NCBI GenBank assembly: GCA_041941305.1
Contig: JBGTQJ010000003.1
Coordinates: 1-64,000, forward strand
DNA from: JANSWP01 sp041941305
GTDB taxonomy: Bacteria; Bacteroidota; Bacteroidia; Chitinophagales; Saprospiraceae
Length of the DNA stretch: 64,000 nucleotides
Direction: 5' to 3'
Below the pieces are notes generated by a model. It was not told the DNA's origin, made no database searches, and saw only the letters and a list, made by a program, of their open reading frames with translations. This document shows positions 1 through 8,681 of this stretch, piece by piece. A program made the translations under genes and the position numbers. How positions within the stretch are numbered: position 1 is the first letter of the stretch; each line of letters begins with the position of its first letter.

Positions 1-75
1 GAATTTTTGGCGGCTTTCCCAAAGGCACAAGTAGCCGCCCGTGTCCACCCCTCATCAATAAATACAACAAAAAAA

Positions 76-510
76 ATGAAAATCAATTGGGGTACAGGAA
101 TCGCAATTTTTTACACCACTTTCATGGTGGTGATGGTAACTTTTGTTATCAAATCCAGAGAAGTTGATCACAGTTTAGTCATAGACAATTACTATGAAAA
201 AGATCTGGATTATCAAAAGCATATGGACAAACTGGCAAACGCTAAATTGTTGGATAAGGATTTGATTATCAGTCAGGACGAAGAAGGTGTGACCTTTCAA
301 TTTCCAAAAGATATGACTCAGCCATCTGGCGAAATTCTATTTTATCGACCCTCTGATAATTCAAAGGATCTTTTGGTGCAAATTCAGGCTGGTATTGAAA
401 ATAATTTACTTGTTAGAACGAAAAAAATGCTACCTGGGCTTTGGCGGGTAAAGGTTGATTGGAAAGCCAATGGAAAGGCATATTATAAGGAACAAGTTAT
501 TACCATATAA
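76..510 (+). CDS. fixH: FixH family protein (cbb3 oxidase maturation)
   Basis: 144 residues. FixH/CcoH proteins are small membrane proteins that help assemble cbb3-type cytochrome oxidase. The protein opens with MKINWGTG, a membrane helix at about residues 8-27 (IAIFYTTFMVVMVTFV), then the family hallmark of a charged stretch with DNYYEKDLDYQ and a C-terminal beta-rich domain outside the membrane. The ATG at 76 is chosen because it places the helix at the N terminus; the frame is open upstream to position 7 but that part looks non-coding. The next gene, 60 bases downstream, is a TauE/SafE-like protein of the kind usually found after fixH. The rest of the oxidase cluster presumably lies to the left of the window. 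Confidence 0.88.
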   Translation: MKINWGTGIAIFYTTFMVVMVTFVIKSREVDHSLVIDNYYEKDLDYQKHMDKLANAKLLDKDLIISQDEEGVTFQFPKDMTQPSGEILFYRPSDNSKDLLVQIQAGIENNLLVRTKKMLPGLWRVKVDWKANGKAYYKEQVITI

Positions 511-572
511 TATTGGAGGTTAAGGTTCGAAATGAAAAACTTCGAACCCTGGACTCTACTCTATACTTTTTA

Positions 573-1271
573 ATGGCACTTTGGACTGCATTCACAATAG
601 GACTTTTTGGTAGTTTACACTGCATTGGCATGTGTGGACCGATTGCGATGTCCTTGCCCTACCAGGCACCAACAAAATTGAAAGTAGCCGGAAATGCCTT
701 GCTTTATAATTTTGGGAGAATTGTAACCTACGGTGCTTTGGGCGCAATTATAGGATTACTTGGACAAGGTGTTTTCTTTGCAGGGATGCAACGATGGTTG
801 GCAATTGTAATGGGTATTTTATTACTTGTAATTGCATTGTTTTCAGTTAATGTGGAAAGTAAAATGCTATCTCTTCCCTTGCTAGATCGCTTTTATTTCC
901 AGTTGAAATCCAAATTGGGAACCTTAGTAAAAGAACGATCCCAATCCTCCTTATTTTGGTTAGGTATATTGAATGGATTGATACCCTGCGGTCTGGTTTG
1001 GCTGGCAATTGTGGGAGCGGTTTCTACGGGAAGTATGGTGGATGGAATGGCTTACATGATGTTATTTGGATTGGGAACCCTACCTTTGATGATGGTAGCT
1101 TCCCTTGCAGGTAGCTGGGCAGGCTTGAGGTTTAGAAACTTTTTTAAAAAACTGGTACCTGTTTTTCTGATGTTTTTTGCCATCTTGTTCATTTTCCGAG
1201 GCTTGAATTTTTACATTCCTCCTGACTTCAACATTTGGGAGGCTATGCAATATGTACCGATGTGTCATTGA
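573..1271 (+). CDS. Sulfite exporter TauE/SafE-like (UreH-type) membrane protein
   Basis: 233 residues with about six membrane helices. Two cysteine motifs stand out: GSLHCIGMCGP near the N terminus and GLIPCGLVW in the middle. These are typical of the UreH/CcdA-like branch that follows fixH in cbb3 oxidase clusters and is thought to act in metal (copper) or thiol handling during oxidase assembly. The ATG at 573 gives a natural membrane start (MALWTAFTIGLFGSLHC); an in-frame TTG at 513 would add 20 polar residues. The role in oxidase maturation is inferred from gene order. Confidence 0.85.
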   Translation: MALWTAFTIGLFGSLHCIGMCGPIAMSLPYQAPTKLKVAGNALLYNFGRIVTYGALGAIIGLLGQGVFFAGMQRWLAIVMGILLLVIALFSVNVESKMLSLPLLDRFYFQLKSKLGTLVKERSQSSLFWLGILNGLIPCGLVWLAIVGAVSTGSMVDGMAYMMLFGLGTLPLMMVASLAGSWAGLRFRNFFKKLVPVFLMFFAILFIFRGLNFYIPPDFNIWEAMQYVPMCH

Positions 1272-1296
1272 GGTAATGAATAATGAATAGTTAATA

Positions 1297-1518
1297 ATGA
1301 ATAATGAAATAATGAACTATAAACTCTGGTCAATTTTAATATTCTCCATTTTTCTACTCCTTTTTTTTATGCTCGCCTTTTTTAAGTCGGATTTAACTAC
1401 CTGGATATGGCAATTGGCTTTGCCTGTCTTGGTCATTGCTCAAGTCATCATCATTTTAAGAGCAAAAGACCAAAGCAAGAAGAAGTTTGATGAGAATGGA
1501 TGGTATGATAAGAAGTAA
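1297..1518 (+). CDS. Small two-helix membrane protein, unknown function
   Basis: 73 residues, or 68 if the internal ATG at 1312 is used. Two hydrophobic helices (about residues 11-30 and 36-54) are followed by a lysine-rich cytoplasmic tail ending DENGWYDKK. The start region is a run of AATAATGAA-like repeats with several possible ATGs, so the exact start is uncertain. It lies 25 bases behind the TauE/SafE-like gene on the same strand and may belong to the same transcript. No family was recognised. The clean helix-helix-charged-tail pattern is the main support for its being real. Confidence 0.6.
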   Translation: MNNEIMNYKLWSILIFSIFLLLFFMLAFFKSDLTTWIWQLALPVLVIAQVIIILRAKDQSKKKFDENGWYDKK

Positions 1519-1737
1519 ATCAGTAGCAGTGGGCAGTATGTAGTGGGCAGTAAACAATTTCATAAGAAGGTGTTTGGTGCTTTTTGCATATTTCAATCTT
1601 GTTGCTTACCTCTAATTTCTTGTCTCTTAAAAAGTAGAACCCCTTTGGGTGACAAAAATCATCTTTTCATGAATGTGTCGCCCTTACTTTTGTTTTTAGT
1701 CAAATCTGACCTAAAAATACTTGAAAAATAATTATCC

Positions 1738-1920
1738 ATGAAGCAACCAAAACTGCCAGTAAAAAAAGATAACATCAGCCTTGATCAATCTTTTCTCGAT
1801 TCAAAATTTCCAAAAACTAAATACACCAACGTGCTCGATTTGCCATTTTTAGAGAATGAAATCGTAGAAGACTTTCTATTTCATCAAAATTCCAAAGATT
1901 TGAGAGAAAAGCTTTTGTAA
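1738..1920 (+). CDS. Small hypothetical protein
   Basis: 60 residues, hydrophilic, with no signal peptide or membrane helix. The acidic C-terminal half (FLENEIVEDFLFHQNSKD) could form a helix. An 8-base TACTTTTG matching the Bacteroidota -7 box TAnnTTTG lies at 1685-1692, about 45 bases upstream, which gives modest support for transcription. It stands alone between the oxidase-maturation genes and a broken cytochrome c peroxidase. No family was recognised, and it could be a chance reading frame. Confidence 0.35.
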   Translation: MKQPKLPVKKDNISLDQSFLDSKFPKTKYTNVLDLPFLENEIVEDFLFHQNSKDLREKLL

Positions 1921-1987
1921 AGGCATAATCCCATTGCCAGTTACTTAAGGGGGAAGTTACGATACTATTCAATGAAAAATAAACGAT

Positions 1988-2569
1988 ATGCGACACCTAA
2001 TTCTACTTTTTGGAATCACCTTGATTACCCTAATTGCCTGTGAACCAGAAACGGAATCCGATCAATTGAACCAAATATTGACTGAGACATTGGAGAGAAG
2101 ATCCCCGACTGGCGATTTGGATTATTAAACTTTTCCGGATTCAGACAATTATAAGGAATTGCCGAATCAGGACCCTCACAATCCTGTAACCAAAGAAAAA
2201 GTAGCTTTAGGGAATTTACTCTTTTTTGAAACAGGTTTGGCACAAATCCCCCTCCACGATAATTGTTACGAATCTTATTCATGTGGTACTTGTCATCTAC
2301 AGCCAGCTGGTTTTTTGCCAGGCAGAGTTCAAGGAATAGCAGATGGCGGTGCTGGCTATGGACACAATGGCAATTTGCGATATGACAAACTTTCAGCTCG
2401 ATTTTTACCATTGTCTTTGAGCAAAGAAGAGATCAACCAACTTGTTGATTTTCTTGAAAATGCCCTGTATGACCCTGATACGAAACGCTTTGTTCCTGAA
2501 AGTGTGCTTTCTGGAAATTGTTTCCCAAATAATGACGCAGTTTCCAGGGCACAATTGGGCTGTGAATGA
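1988..2569 (+). pseudogene. Broken di-haem cytochrome c peroxidase (MauG-like) lipoprotein
   Basis: One frame from ATG 1988 to TGA 2569 reads as a peroxidase of this family but with two defects. A TAA at 2126-2128 interrupts it after 46 codons. The middle is also missing: a lipoprotein signal ending LITLIAC and one haem motif CGTCH are followed within about 20 residues by sequence typical of the extreme C terminus (GYGHNGN... LPLSLSKEEINQLVDFL ... CFPNNDAVSRAQLGC). Intact members are about 350-400 residues and carry a second CxxCH. The remaining frame after the stop begins at the ATT/TTG region near 2159 and has no convincing start. An intact but distinct di-haem protein lies at 6206-7765. 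Confidence 0.75.
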
Positions 2570-2666
2570 TTTTTTATTATTCATATATTTGTATTTTCAT
2601 TTTTTGCAGAAATTAATCCAACTTTGCCCAAAACAGTAAGGGTTTTTTGATGAAAAATTAAAAGCC

Positions 2667-5321
2667 TTGACAAAGATTCGCCCAAAATTTATTTCCCTCG
2701 CGACTAAAAATGCGATAATATATTTTTTACTCACCTTGGTCGGTTTGTCTTCTTTGGGATATTTGCTTTTTAGAAATAGTGCAGAGGAAATTATCAGATC
2801 TTCTGAGCAACAAGTCAAGCATACTGCTGAAATTGTAGAAATCAAGTTTGTATCCTTTATTGATAATGTGCGTCGAGACATTATACACCTCGCCCAGAGC
2901 CCATTTCTGGACGACTTTTTATTAGATTTTGATACTTTAAAAAAGGAACTGTTGTCCAATGAATACCTGGCTTTAATTAATAGCAAACCTGATTATTCAC
3001 AAATTCGGTTTATAGGTATAGAAAATGAGGGAAGAGAAATTATTCGGGCTGAACGACAAGGGAACAAAACTTTTTTGGTTAAAAATGATTCTCTGCAGCA
3101 TAAAGGAAATCGCAATTATTTTATCGAAACTATTCGGCTACCCAGAGACTCTGTATATTTTTCCACCATCGATTTGAATAAGGAGTTTGGAAAAATTAGC
3201 CTTCCTGCCATGCCTACATTAAGGGTAGCTTGTCCAATTTATCGAAAAAATAAAATTTTTGGAATTGTAATAATTAATGTAAACCTGCAAGGATTGTTTA
3301 AGGATTTAAAAGCCCTTGCTGGTTCCAATTTTAATTTAAAACTTATTGATGATTCGGGACACTTTTTAATACATCCAGATTCCAGCAAAGTCTTCACTTT
3401 TGAATTTAACAGAAAATCATTTTTTGAGGATGATTTTGGTGTGGAGTATAAAGAAGTACTCCAATTCTATGAAAACAAGGAACCTATCCTGTTTAAAGAA
3501 AATGACCTTTTGTATGCGTTTGGTAAACTTTTTTACCCTAAAAAAAATTATAGAATTTATGTTGGTATAGGCTCTAATAGGAAAGCGATTTTTGCTTCTT
3601 TTTATGCCTGGCGCCGTAAAAGTATGACCATTACCTTTGGCCTGGCAATTTTGATTTTATTTATATCTCTAGCCTATATGCAGCGGCAAGCAAGAGAATT
3701 GAAAGATATCACTGAGACAATGACTTCTTTTCCTGAAAACATTACGCCTGCCAAATTGCCCATTTATAGAAATGATGAAATTGGGCAATTAGCACAACGA
3801 TTTGAAGAAATGTCAAAAGTGATTTCTCAAAACCTTGAAGATTTGAGAAATGCAAAGGAAATTGTTGAAGAAGCAATTAAAGAAAAAGATGCCTTTTTGG
3901 AAAATATGAGTCATGAAATTCGCAATCCCATCCATTCTATTCTTGGAATGATTCATTTACTCGAAAAAAACCAACCCGGGCGACACCAGAAAGCATTTAT
4001 TGAATCATTAAAATTTAACTCTAGCAATTTACTTTCTCTAGTCAATGATATTTTGGATTATAAAAAATTGAGTACAGGTGAATTGAAAATCAAAAATGAT
4101 TGGTTCGATTTGCATAACTTTTTAGTTGAACTTTCCAATGTCCATCAATTCAGCGCAGTTGCTAAAAAAATTAAATTGACTGTGGAAAGTTCACCAAAAT
4201 TAATGGGAAAGTTGATTTATTTTGATCCTGTGCGTTTAACCCAAATTGTCAATAACTTGGTAATTAATGCACTAAAATTCACTCCTGAAAATGGTTCGGT
4301 TTGGGTACGCACTCATGTCTTGAATTTAGAAGAAAAAACAGTTGAGTTTCGTATCTCCATCCTGGACACAGGGATTGGAATTGAGGAAGACAAAGTGCAA
4401 AAAATTGTTAAGCGTTATTATTCCCAGAATGATTTAAATGATGATAGTATTCTTCAGGGAGTTGGGTTAGGATTGCCAATCGTAATTCAAATCCTGAAAC
4501 TTTTCGATTCAAAGCTACAAATTGACTCAAAGCCCAACCATGGTTCACATTTCTATTTTGATCTAAAACTGAATTTTAAAGAAAAGCCAACAAAATCAAT
4601 GGAGGCTGCTTCGAAGTTGCCCTACAGGTTATTAAAAGAACAAACTTTTTTGGTGATTGATGATGATGAACAAACCTTGTTTTTATATGAGCATTTATTC
4701 AGCAACTGGTCAAAAACCATCGTGCAATTGAATAATATTCAGTTAATCAAATCTTTACCTTCAGATAAATTCGACATCATTATTTCTGATCTGAATTTTA
4801 CACAAACAACCATAATTCAATACATTGATGATTTACAGAGAGTCATGAACGAAAATGGACTTTTGTTCATCGTTTCGGGTACAGAACTGGAACCTAATCA
4901 GACTGCAAACCTTCCCAACTTTGAGGCTCAATTTCAAAAACCAATAAATCCAAAAAGTTTGTTGAATAAAATCACATTTGCATTGGCGGCTCAGGAATTT
5001 GGAATACCCAATGTTTCTTCTTTTTGGGAAGATTATGACCACAATGAGGATAAATATCACAAAGCTATTAATCTTTTAATTCAGGAATGGGAAATAATGG
5101 CAATAGAGTTTGAAAAAGCAGTAACTGATCAAGATGATGAAAAGTATACTGCAATCAGGCACAAATTAATTAGCTCCGTACGTAGACTAAAACTGGAAGC
5201 TTTTGAAGCATATTTAATTATACCTGGAAATGGCCAAAATGTGGACTTTGGGTCAGATTTTGCCCCATCTTTAAGGCAACGAATGGATTTTTATGTCTGG
5301 TGTTTAAAAAATAAAATTTGA
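2667..5321 (+). CDS. Membrane hybrid sensor histidine kinase with receiver and HPt-like tail
   Basis: 884 residues. Order: helix at about 15-35, a periplasmic Cache-like sensor (about 36-315), second helix (about 317-337), HAMP linker, HisKA with His416 in the motif SHEIRNP, HATPase with DTGIGI and GVGLGLPI, a receiver with the acidic pocket VIDDDEQ and phospho-acceptor Asp708 in SDLNF, and a C-terminal HPt-like helix bundle with His832 (IRHKLISS). The chain His-Asp-His suggests an internal phosphorelay, with the LytTR regulator at 5339-6034 as a possible final target. The start is TTG at 2667; an ATG at 2650 runs straight into a stop. It ends 17 bases from the convergent regulator gene. Confidence 0.88.
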   Translation: MTKIRPKFISLATKNAIIYFLLTLVGLSSLGYLLFRNSAEEIIRSSEQQVKHTAEIVEIKFVSFIDNVRRDIIHLAQSPFLDDFLLDFDTLKKELLSNEYLALINSKPDYSQIRFIGIENEGREIIRAERQGNKTFLVKNDSLQHKGNRNYFIETIRLPRDSVYFSTIDLNKEFGKISLPAMPTLRVACPIYRKNKIFGIVIINVNLQGLFKDLKALAGSNFNLKLIDDSGHFLIHPDSSKVFTFEFNRKSFFEDDFGVEYKEVLQFYENKEPILFKENDLLYAFGKLFYPKKNYRIYVGIGSNRKAIFASFYAWRRKSMTITFGLAILILFISLAYMQRQARELKDITETMTSFPENITPAKLPIYRNDEIGQLAQRFEEMSKVISQNLEDLRNAKEIVEEAIKEKDAFLENMSHEIRNPIHSILGMIHLLEKNQPGRHQKAFIESLKFNSSNLLSLVNDILDYKKLSTGELKIKNDWFDLHNFLVELSNVHQFSAVAKKIKLTVESSPKLMGKLIYFDPVRLTQIVNNLVINALKFTPENGSVWVRTHVLNLEEKTVEFRISILDTGIGIEEDKVQKIVKRYYSQNDLNDDSILQGVGLGLPIVIQILKLFDSKLQIDSKPNHGSHFYFDLKLNFKEKPTKSMEAASKLPYRLLKEQTFLVIDDDEQTLFLYEHLFSNWSKTIVQLNNIQLIKSLPSDKFDIIISDLNFTQTTIIQYIDDLQRVMNENGLLFIVSGTELEPNQTANLPNFEAQFQKPINPKSLLNKITFALAAQEFGIPNVSSFWEDYDHNEDKYHKAINLLIQEWEIMAIEFEKAVTDQDDEKYTAIRHKLISSVRRLKLEAFEAYLIIPGNGQNVDFGSDFAPSLRQRMDFYVWCLKNKI

Positions 5322-5338
5322 TGTTGTTCTCCAACAAT

Positions 5339-6034
5339 CTATAAACTTGTAACCTTTCCCATCAACGTCTCCTTATATTTTTGTCCAATTGGTAATTGTT
5401 TTTGGTCAATTGAAACTTCTTCTGAGGCTATATAATCGATCTTGTGGACATTAACAATATAAGAGCGGTGTGTACGCACAAAATTATTGGGCAATTTTGT
5501 AAGCAGCTCTTTTAGAGAAATCAACGACATGATTTGCTTCTTTCCTAGTTGAAAAATAACATAATTGGACTCTGATTTAATAAAATAGATTTGGTTAAAA
5601 TATAATTGAACCAGCTTGTTTCCGTCTTTTACAAATATTGATTTCGCAGCCACCCCTTCATCTGGAACATTGTCATTTTTGACCTCTATTACTCGCTCAA
5701 CTGCCTGGAAAAAACGGTCAAAAGGTATGGGCTTTACAATAAAATCTACAATGTCTTTGTAATTATAAGATGCTACTGCAAACTCTTTTTCGGAAGTAAT
5801 CATTACCACCAGGGTGCCTGAGGGCTTTCGTTCAAGTAAAGATTTTCCAGTTAGGTCAGGGAGGTTATAATCTAAGAATAACAAATCGAAAGGCTGAGAA
5901 GTGAGTATGCTCAAGCCATCTAATGCATTGTTAGATGCAAGGCAAAAGTCTATCTGACTGACCTTTGAGCAAAAATGTTGTATCAAATCGCAAATGAGGG
6001 GGTCATCATCAATTACCAGACATTTTAATTTCAT
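5339..6034 (-). CDS. LytTR-family response regulator
   Basis: 231 residues. An N-terminal receiver with VIDDDPL and phospho-acceptor Asp55 (FLDYNLPDLTG) is followed by a LytTR DNA-binding domain from about residue 135 (IKSESNYVIF ... FVRTHRSYIVN ... LPIGQKYKE). The ATG at 6034 is chosen because the receiver begins at once (MKLKCLVIDDD); the longer frame adds 16 unlikely residues. It converges on the hybrid kinase at 2667-5321 and diverges from the di-haem protein at 6206, so the two could be functionally linked. That link is inferred from position only. Confidence 0.88.
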   Translation of the reverse strand: MKLKCLVIDDDPLICDLIQHFCSKVSQIDFCLASNNALDGLSILTSQPFDLLFLDYNLPDLTGKSLLERKPSGTLVVMITSEKEFAVASYNYKDIVDFIVKPIPFDRFFQAVERVIEVKNDNVPDEGVAAKSIFVKDGNKLVQLYFNQIYFIKSESNYVIFQLGKKQIMSLISLKELLTKLPNNFVRTHRSYIVNVHKIDYIASEEVSIDQKQLPIGQKYKETLMGKVTSL

Positions 6035-6205
6035 GATACTTGTATTTATCGAGGCTAAGATAAGGGGAAAAAGTTTTATCAATTAAATATAGGCATTCAC
6101 CCATTTAAACCTCGATTTTACATATTTGCAAAAAAAACATAAAAGATTGACTGTATTCTTGCAATGTAATTAAACCTAGTGTGTATTTTTTAACTAAATA
6201 ATCTC

Positions 6206-7765
6206 ATGACAATGCATTACAAGAAATTCTTTTCCAGGTATAAGCAGTTGTTTACAGGGATGGCTATCATGGCTATCATCTTTTCCGCAAGTGCACTTAC
6301 CAAATTAGACAATCAACCAAGAGAAATAATCTCTACCACAGACCAATTCAGTTTTTCAAATCCGCTTACCAACAATTTTAACAATAATGCCGAACCAGTG
6401 GAAGTGGATGATTTTTTCAACACCCCTAACTCTGATGAATTGCTTCCTTATCCCAAGGTTGGTAAAGGAGATGAAACGCCTCTGGATTTATGGCGATATG
6501 CAGGTAAACTTGGTTCTTCTTTTGGTGCACCTACTTTGCCTAAATCATTTGAAGAGTGGGTGAAAATGAATAAAGAGCGCAAGCCTGGATTGATGAAAAG
6601 GGTTGATGAATATATGGCGGCAAGATTTAATTTTAGTGGAGAAACTATCAAGGGTGTGATGATGTCAGGAAATCGAAAACCTGTTATGAAGGGACCCATC
6701 GCAAGGTTGCCTCAAGGTTTGGTTAATTTTGAAGATTTGTCAAAAATGTCTCCTGAAGAAATTCGTGAGAAGGATTTGTTTCCGTATAAACCACTGGCGC
6801 ATCCCATCGCAACTACAGCACACATGGTTTTTCCCGATGAATGGAATGCCGTTCATCCTGAACATGTTCGATTTGATTTAGACCATGATTTCCCAGATGA
6901 GTATTTGCCCGAATTTCCACCGCCCATGTTTTTGACTACTCATAAAGAATTGGGTGATGTAACAAATGGGAAAGAAGTTACTTTTCAAAATTATTATGAA
7001 ATTTTTGACGGACTGCTAACTCCTGAACAAATGGAGGGTTTGAAAGAATTGCTTCGCCCAACACCGACCACCTGGTTCAATCAAACAACTCATAGAGTCA
7101 CAGAAGAACCCTCCGAGGGGGTAGCCTGTTTTTCATGTCATGTGAATGGGCACACCAATGGCGCATTTGAATTGGCGCCTGATGCAAGGCCCAATTTGGC
7201 TCGCTTGAGAGTGGAAACCCCTACTATGCGAGGGAATTACAACCTGATGCAGCTATCCTCCAAACGCTCTATTCGAAGTATGGACCACTTTGCAGAAATT
7301 GAAGAATATTTTGATGGAGACCCTGGCATGATGCAGGCAATTGGTCCTCGTGCTCACCAACGTACGGTATCCAATCGTATGGGAGATTTTAATGCGATCC
7401 TGGATTTCCCACCCGCTCCTAAATTAGGTCCATTGGGGAAATTAATTGCCTCTAAAGCTTCGGAGCAGGAACTTCGAGGTGAAGCGCTTTTCTGGGGTAA
7501 GGCTAAGTGTGGTACCTGTCATGGTGGACCAGCCTTTACAGATGACTATATGCATGACTTGCAGGTTGAACGATTTTATGTTGGACGTCCTGAGGGTCCC
7601 ATTAAAACCTTCCCGCTTCGAGGCATCAAAGATTCACCTCCATATTTGCATGATGGCCGATGTCCTACTTTAGCTGATGCAGTTGAGTTCTTTAATATAG
7701 TTCTTGAATTAGAATTAACTCAACAGGAAAAAGATGACATAGAAGCATTCTTACTCTGTTTGTAA
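6206..7765 (+). CDS. Exported di-haem cytochrome c peroxidase-like protein
   Basis: 519 residues. A short positively charged N terminus and a hydrophobic stretch (GMAIMAIIFSASAL) serve as a signal for export. Two haem-binding motifs occur: CFSCH in the middle and CGTCH nearer the C terminus, the latter followed by FPLRGIKDSPPYLHDGRCPTL, the usual C-terminal block of the MauG/di-haem peroxidase superfamily. Such proteins transfer electrons to peroxides or oxidise other periplasmic partners. The spacing between haem motifs and the long N-terminal part (about 300 residues) differ from classical CcpA, so the substrate is unknown. Start at ATG 6206; a second ATG lies two codons on. A hairpin terminator follows. 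Confidence 0.82.
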   Translation: MTMHYKKFFSRYKQLFTGMAIMAIIFSASALTKLDNQPREIISTTDQFSFSNPLTNNFNNNAEPVEVDDFFNTPNSDELLPYPKVGKGDETPLDLWRYAGKLGSSFGAPTLPKSFEEWVKMNKERKPGLMKRVDEYMAARFNFSGETIKGVMMSGNRKPVMKGPIARLPQGLVNFEDLSKMSPEEIREKDLFPYKPLAHPIATTAHMVFPDEWNAVHPEHVRFDLDHDFPDEYLPEFPPPMFLTTHKELGDVTNGKEVTFQNYYEIFDGLLTPEQMEGLKELLRPTPTTWFNQTTHRVTEEPSEGVACFSCHVNGHTNGAFELAPDARPNLARLRVETPTMRGNYNLMQLSSKRSIRSMDHFAEIEEYFDGDPGMMQAIGPRAHQRTVSNRMGDFNAILDFPPAPKLGPLGKLIASKASEQELRGEALFWGKAKCGTCHGGPAFTDDYMHDLQVERFYVGRPEGPIKTFPLRGIKDSPPYLHDGRCPTLADAVEFFNIVLELELTQQEKDDIEAFLLCL

Positions 7766-7784
7766 ATATTGTCCAGAGATTAGA

Positions 7785-7842
7785 AGAAATTAAAGACCAC
7801 GTAGTAAAGATATCTTTTCTTCATTACGTGGTCAAAATTTCT
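7785..7842 (+). terminator. Hairpin after the di-haem protein gene
   Basis: The arms GACCACGTA (7795-7803) and TACGTGGTC (7825-7833) pair perfectly, and the flanks AGAAAT/ATTTCT extend the stem. It sits 20 bases after the stop codon of the di-haem protein gene. The trailing AAAATTT gives a weak U tract only. Confidence 0.6.
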
Positions 7843-7981
7843 CAGAAAGACTAAATGCCCAATATTATCTAGCAAACATGCTATAATTCCATTTTGAAAG
7901 TGCCTTACATAAATGCATTTGGATTTTCAAAAGCCCTGACTGGAAGAAAGCATGGAAAAATTAAAGTAAATTATAATTCTC

Positions 7982-8425
7982 ATGGAAAAATATAAAAATC
8001 ATATATCAAAAGAAAGGCTTTTAGCCATCAGCATTGGAATCTGTTATTTTTGGTTTGGAGCCTTGAAATTCTTTCCCGGTGTAAGTCCTGCAGATGTCCT
8101 TGCCAAAGACACCATTCATCTTCTCACTATAGGATTGATTCCATCCGATGTTAGCATTTTAATACTCGCATTTTGGGAGGTCTTAATTGGGGTATGTTTG
8201 ATTTTTAACATTCTAATTCGAAAAATCATTAAGCTTACTATTCTTCACATGGTATGCACCTTTTTACCCTTTTTCTTTTTTCCAGATTTATCTTTTAATA
8301 GTGCCCCATTTACACTGACATTGGTTGGACAATATATCATGAAAAATGTAATCATTATCATGGCCTTGCTAATACTTTACCCTGTTGATGATAAGAAGTT
8401 GAATATTTCCCAATCAAGAATATAA
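7982..8425 (+). CDS. DoxX-like small membrane protein
   Basis: 147 residues with four predicted membrane helices. The first helix region (YFWFGALKFFPG) is the usual signature of the DoxX/DUF417-like superfamily, followed by FWEVLIGVCLIFN and a GQYIMKNVIIIMALLIL helix. Members are small integral membrane proteins of varied and mostly unproven function, some tied to terminal oxidases or oxidative stress. It lies between a periplasmic di-haem protein and an outer-membrane barrel, in keeping with an envelope redox locus, but no operon link is visible (216 bases upstream gap with a terminator). Confidence 0.7.
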   Translation: MEKYKNHISKERLLAISIGICYFWFGALKFFPGVSPADVLAKDTIHLLTIGLIPSDVSILILAFWEVLIGVCLIFNILIRKIIKLTILHMVCTFLPFFFFPDLSFNSAPFTLTLVGQYIMKNVIIIMALLILYPVDDKKLNISQSRI

Positions 8426-8681
8426 CTTTTGAGAAGACCTAAATTTTAGCTTCATCAGAATCAATATTTGGTGAACCTCATTTTAAAATTCCTTATTTGT
8501 TTATCCCGATAAATTCCATCGGCGATTTATTGTCAGAACTACAGGCGCTTGTTGGTTCTTAAAGCTCAGAAGTGCCAGGTTTTATTTTGAATTTAGTGCA
8601 AATCCCTTCCCAAGAGTGTTGGGTGGCTATCACATTCAAACAGATAATGTCGCCTAGTTGGATAATAATTTTTTTAAGATC

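Noticed and set aside
1..75. Upstream extension of the FixH frame to position 7
   Set aside because: It lacks family similarity, includes a GGCGGCT/AGCCGCC hairpin and is followed by a good ATG at the first membrane helix.
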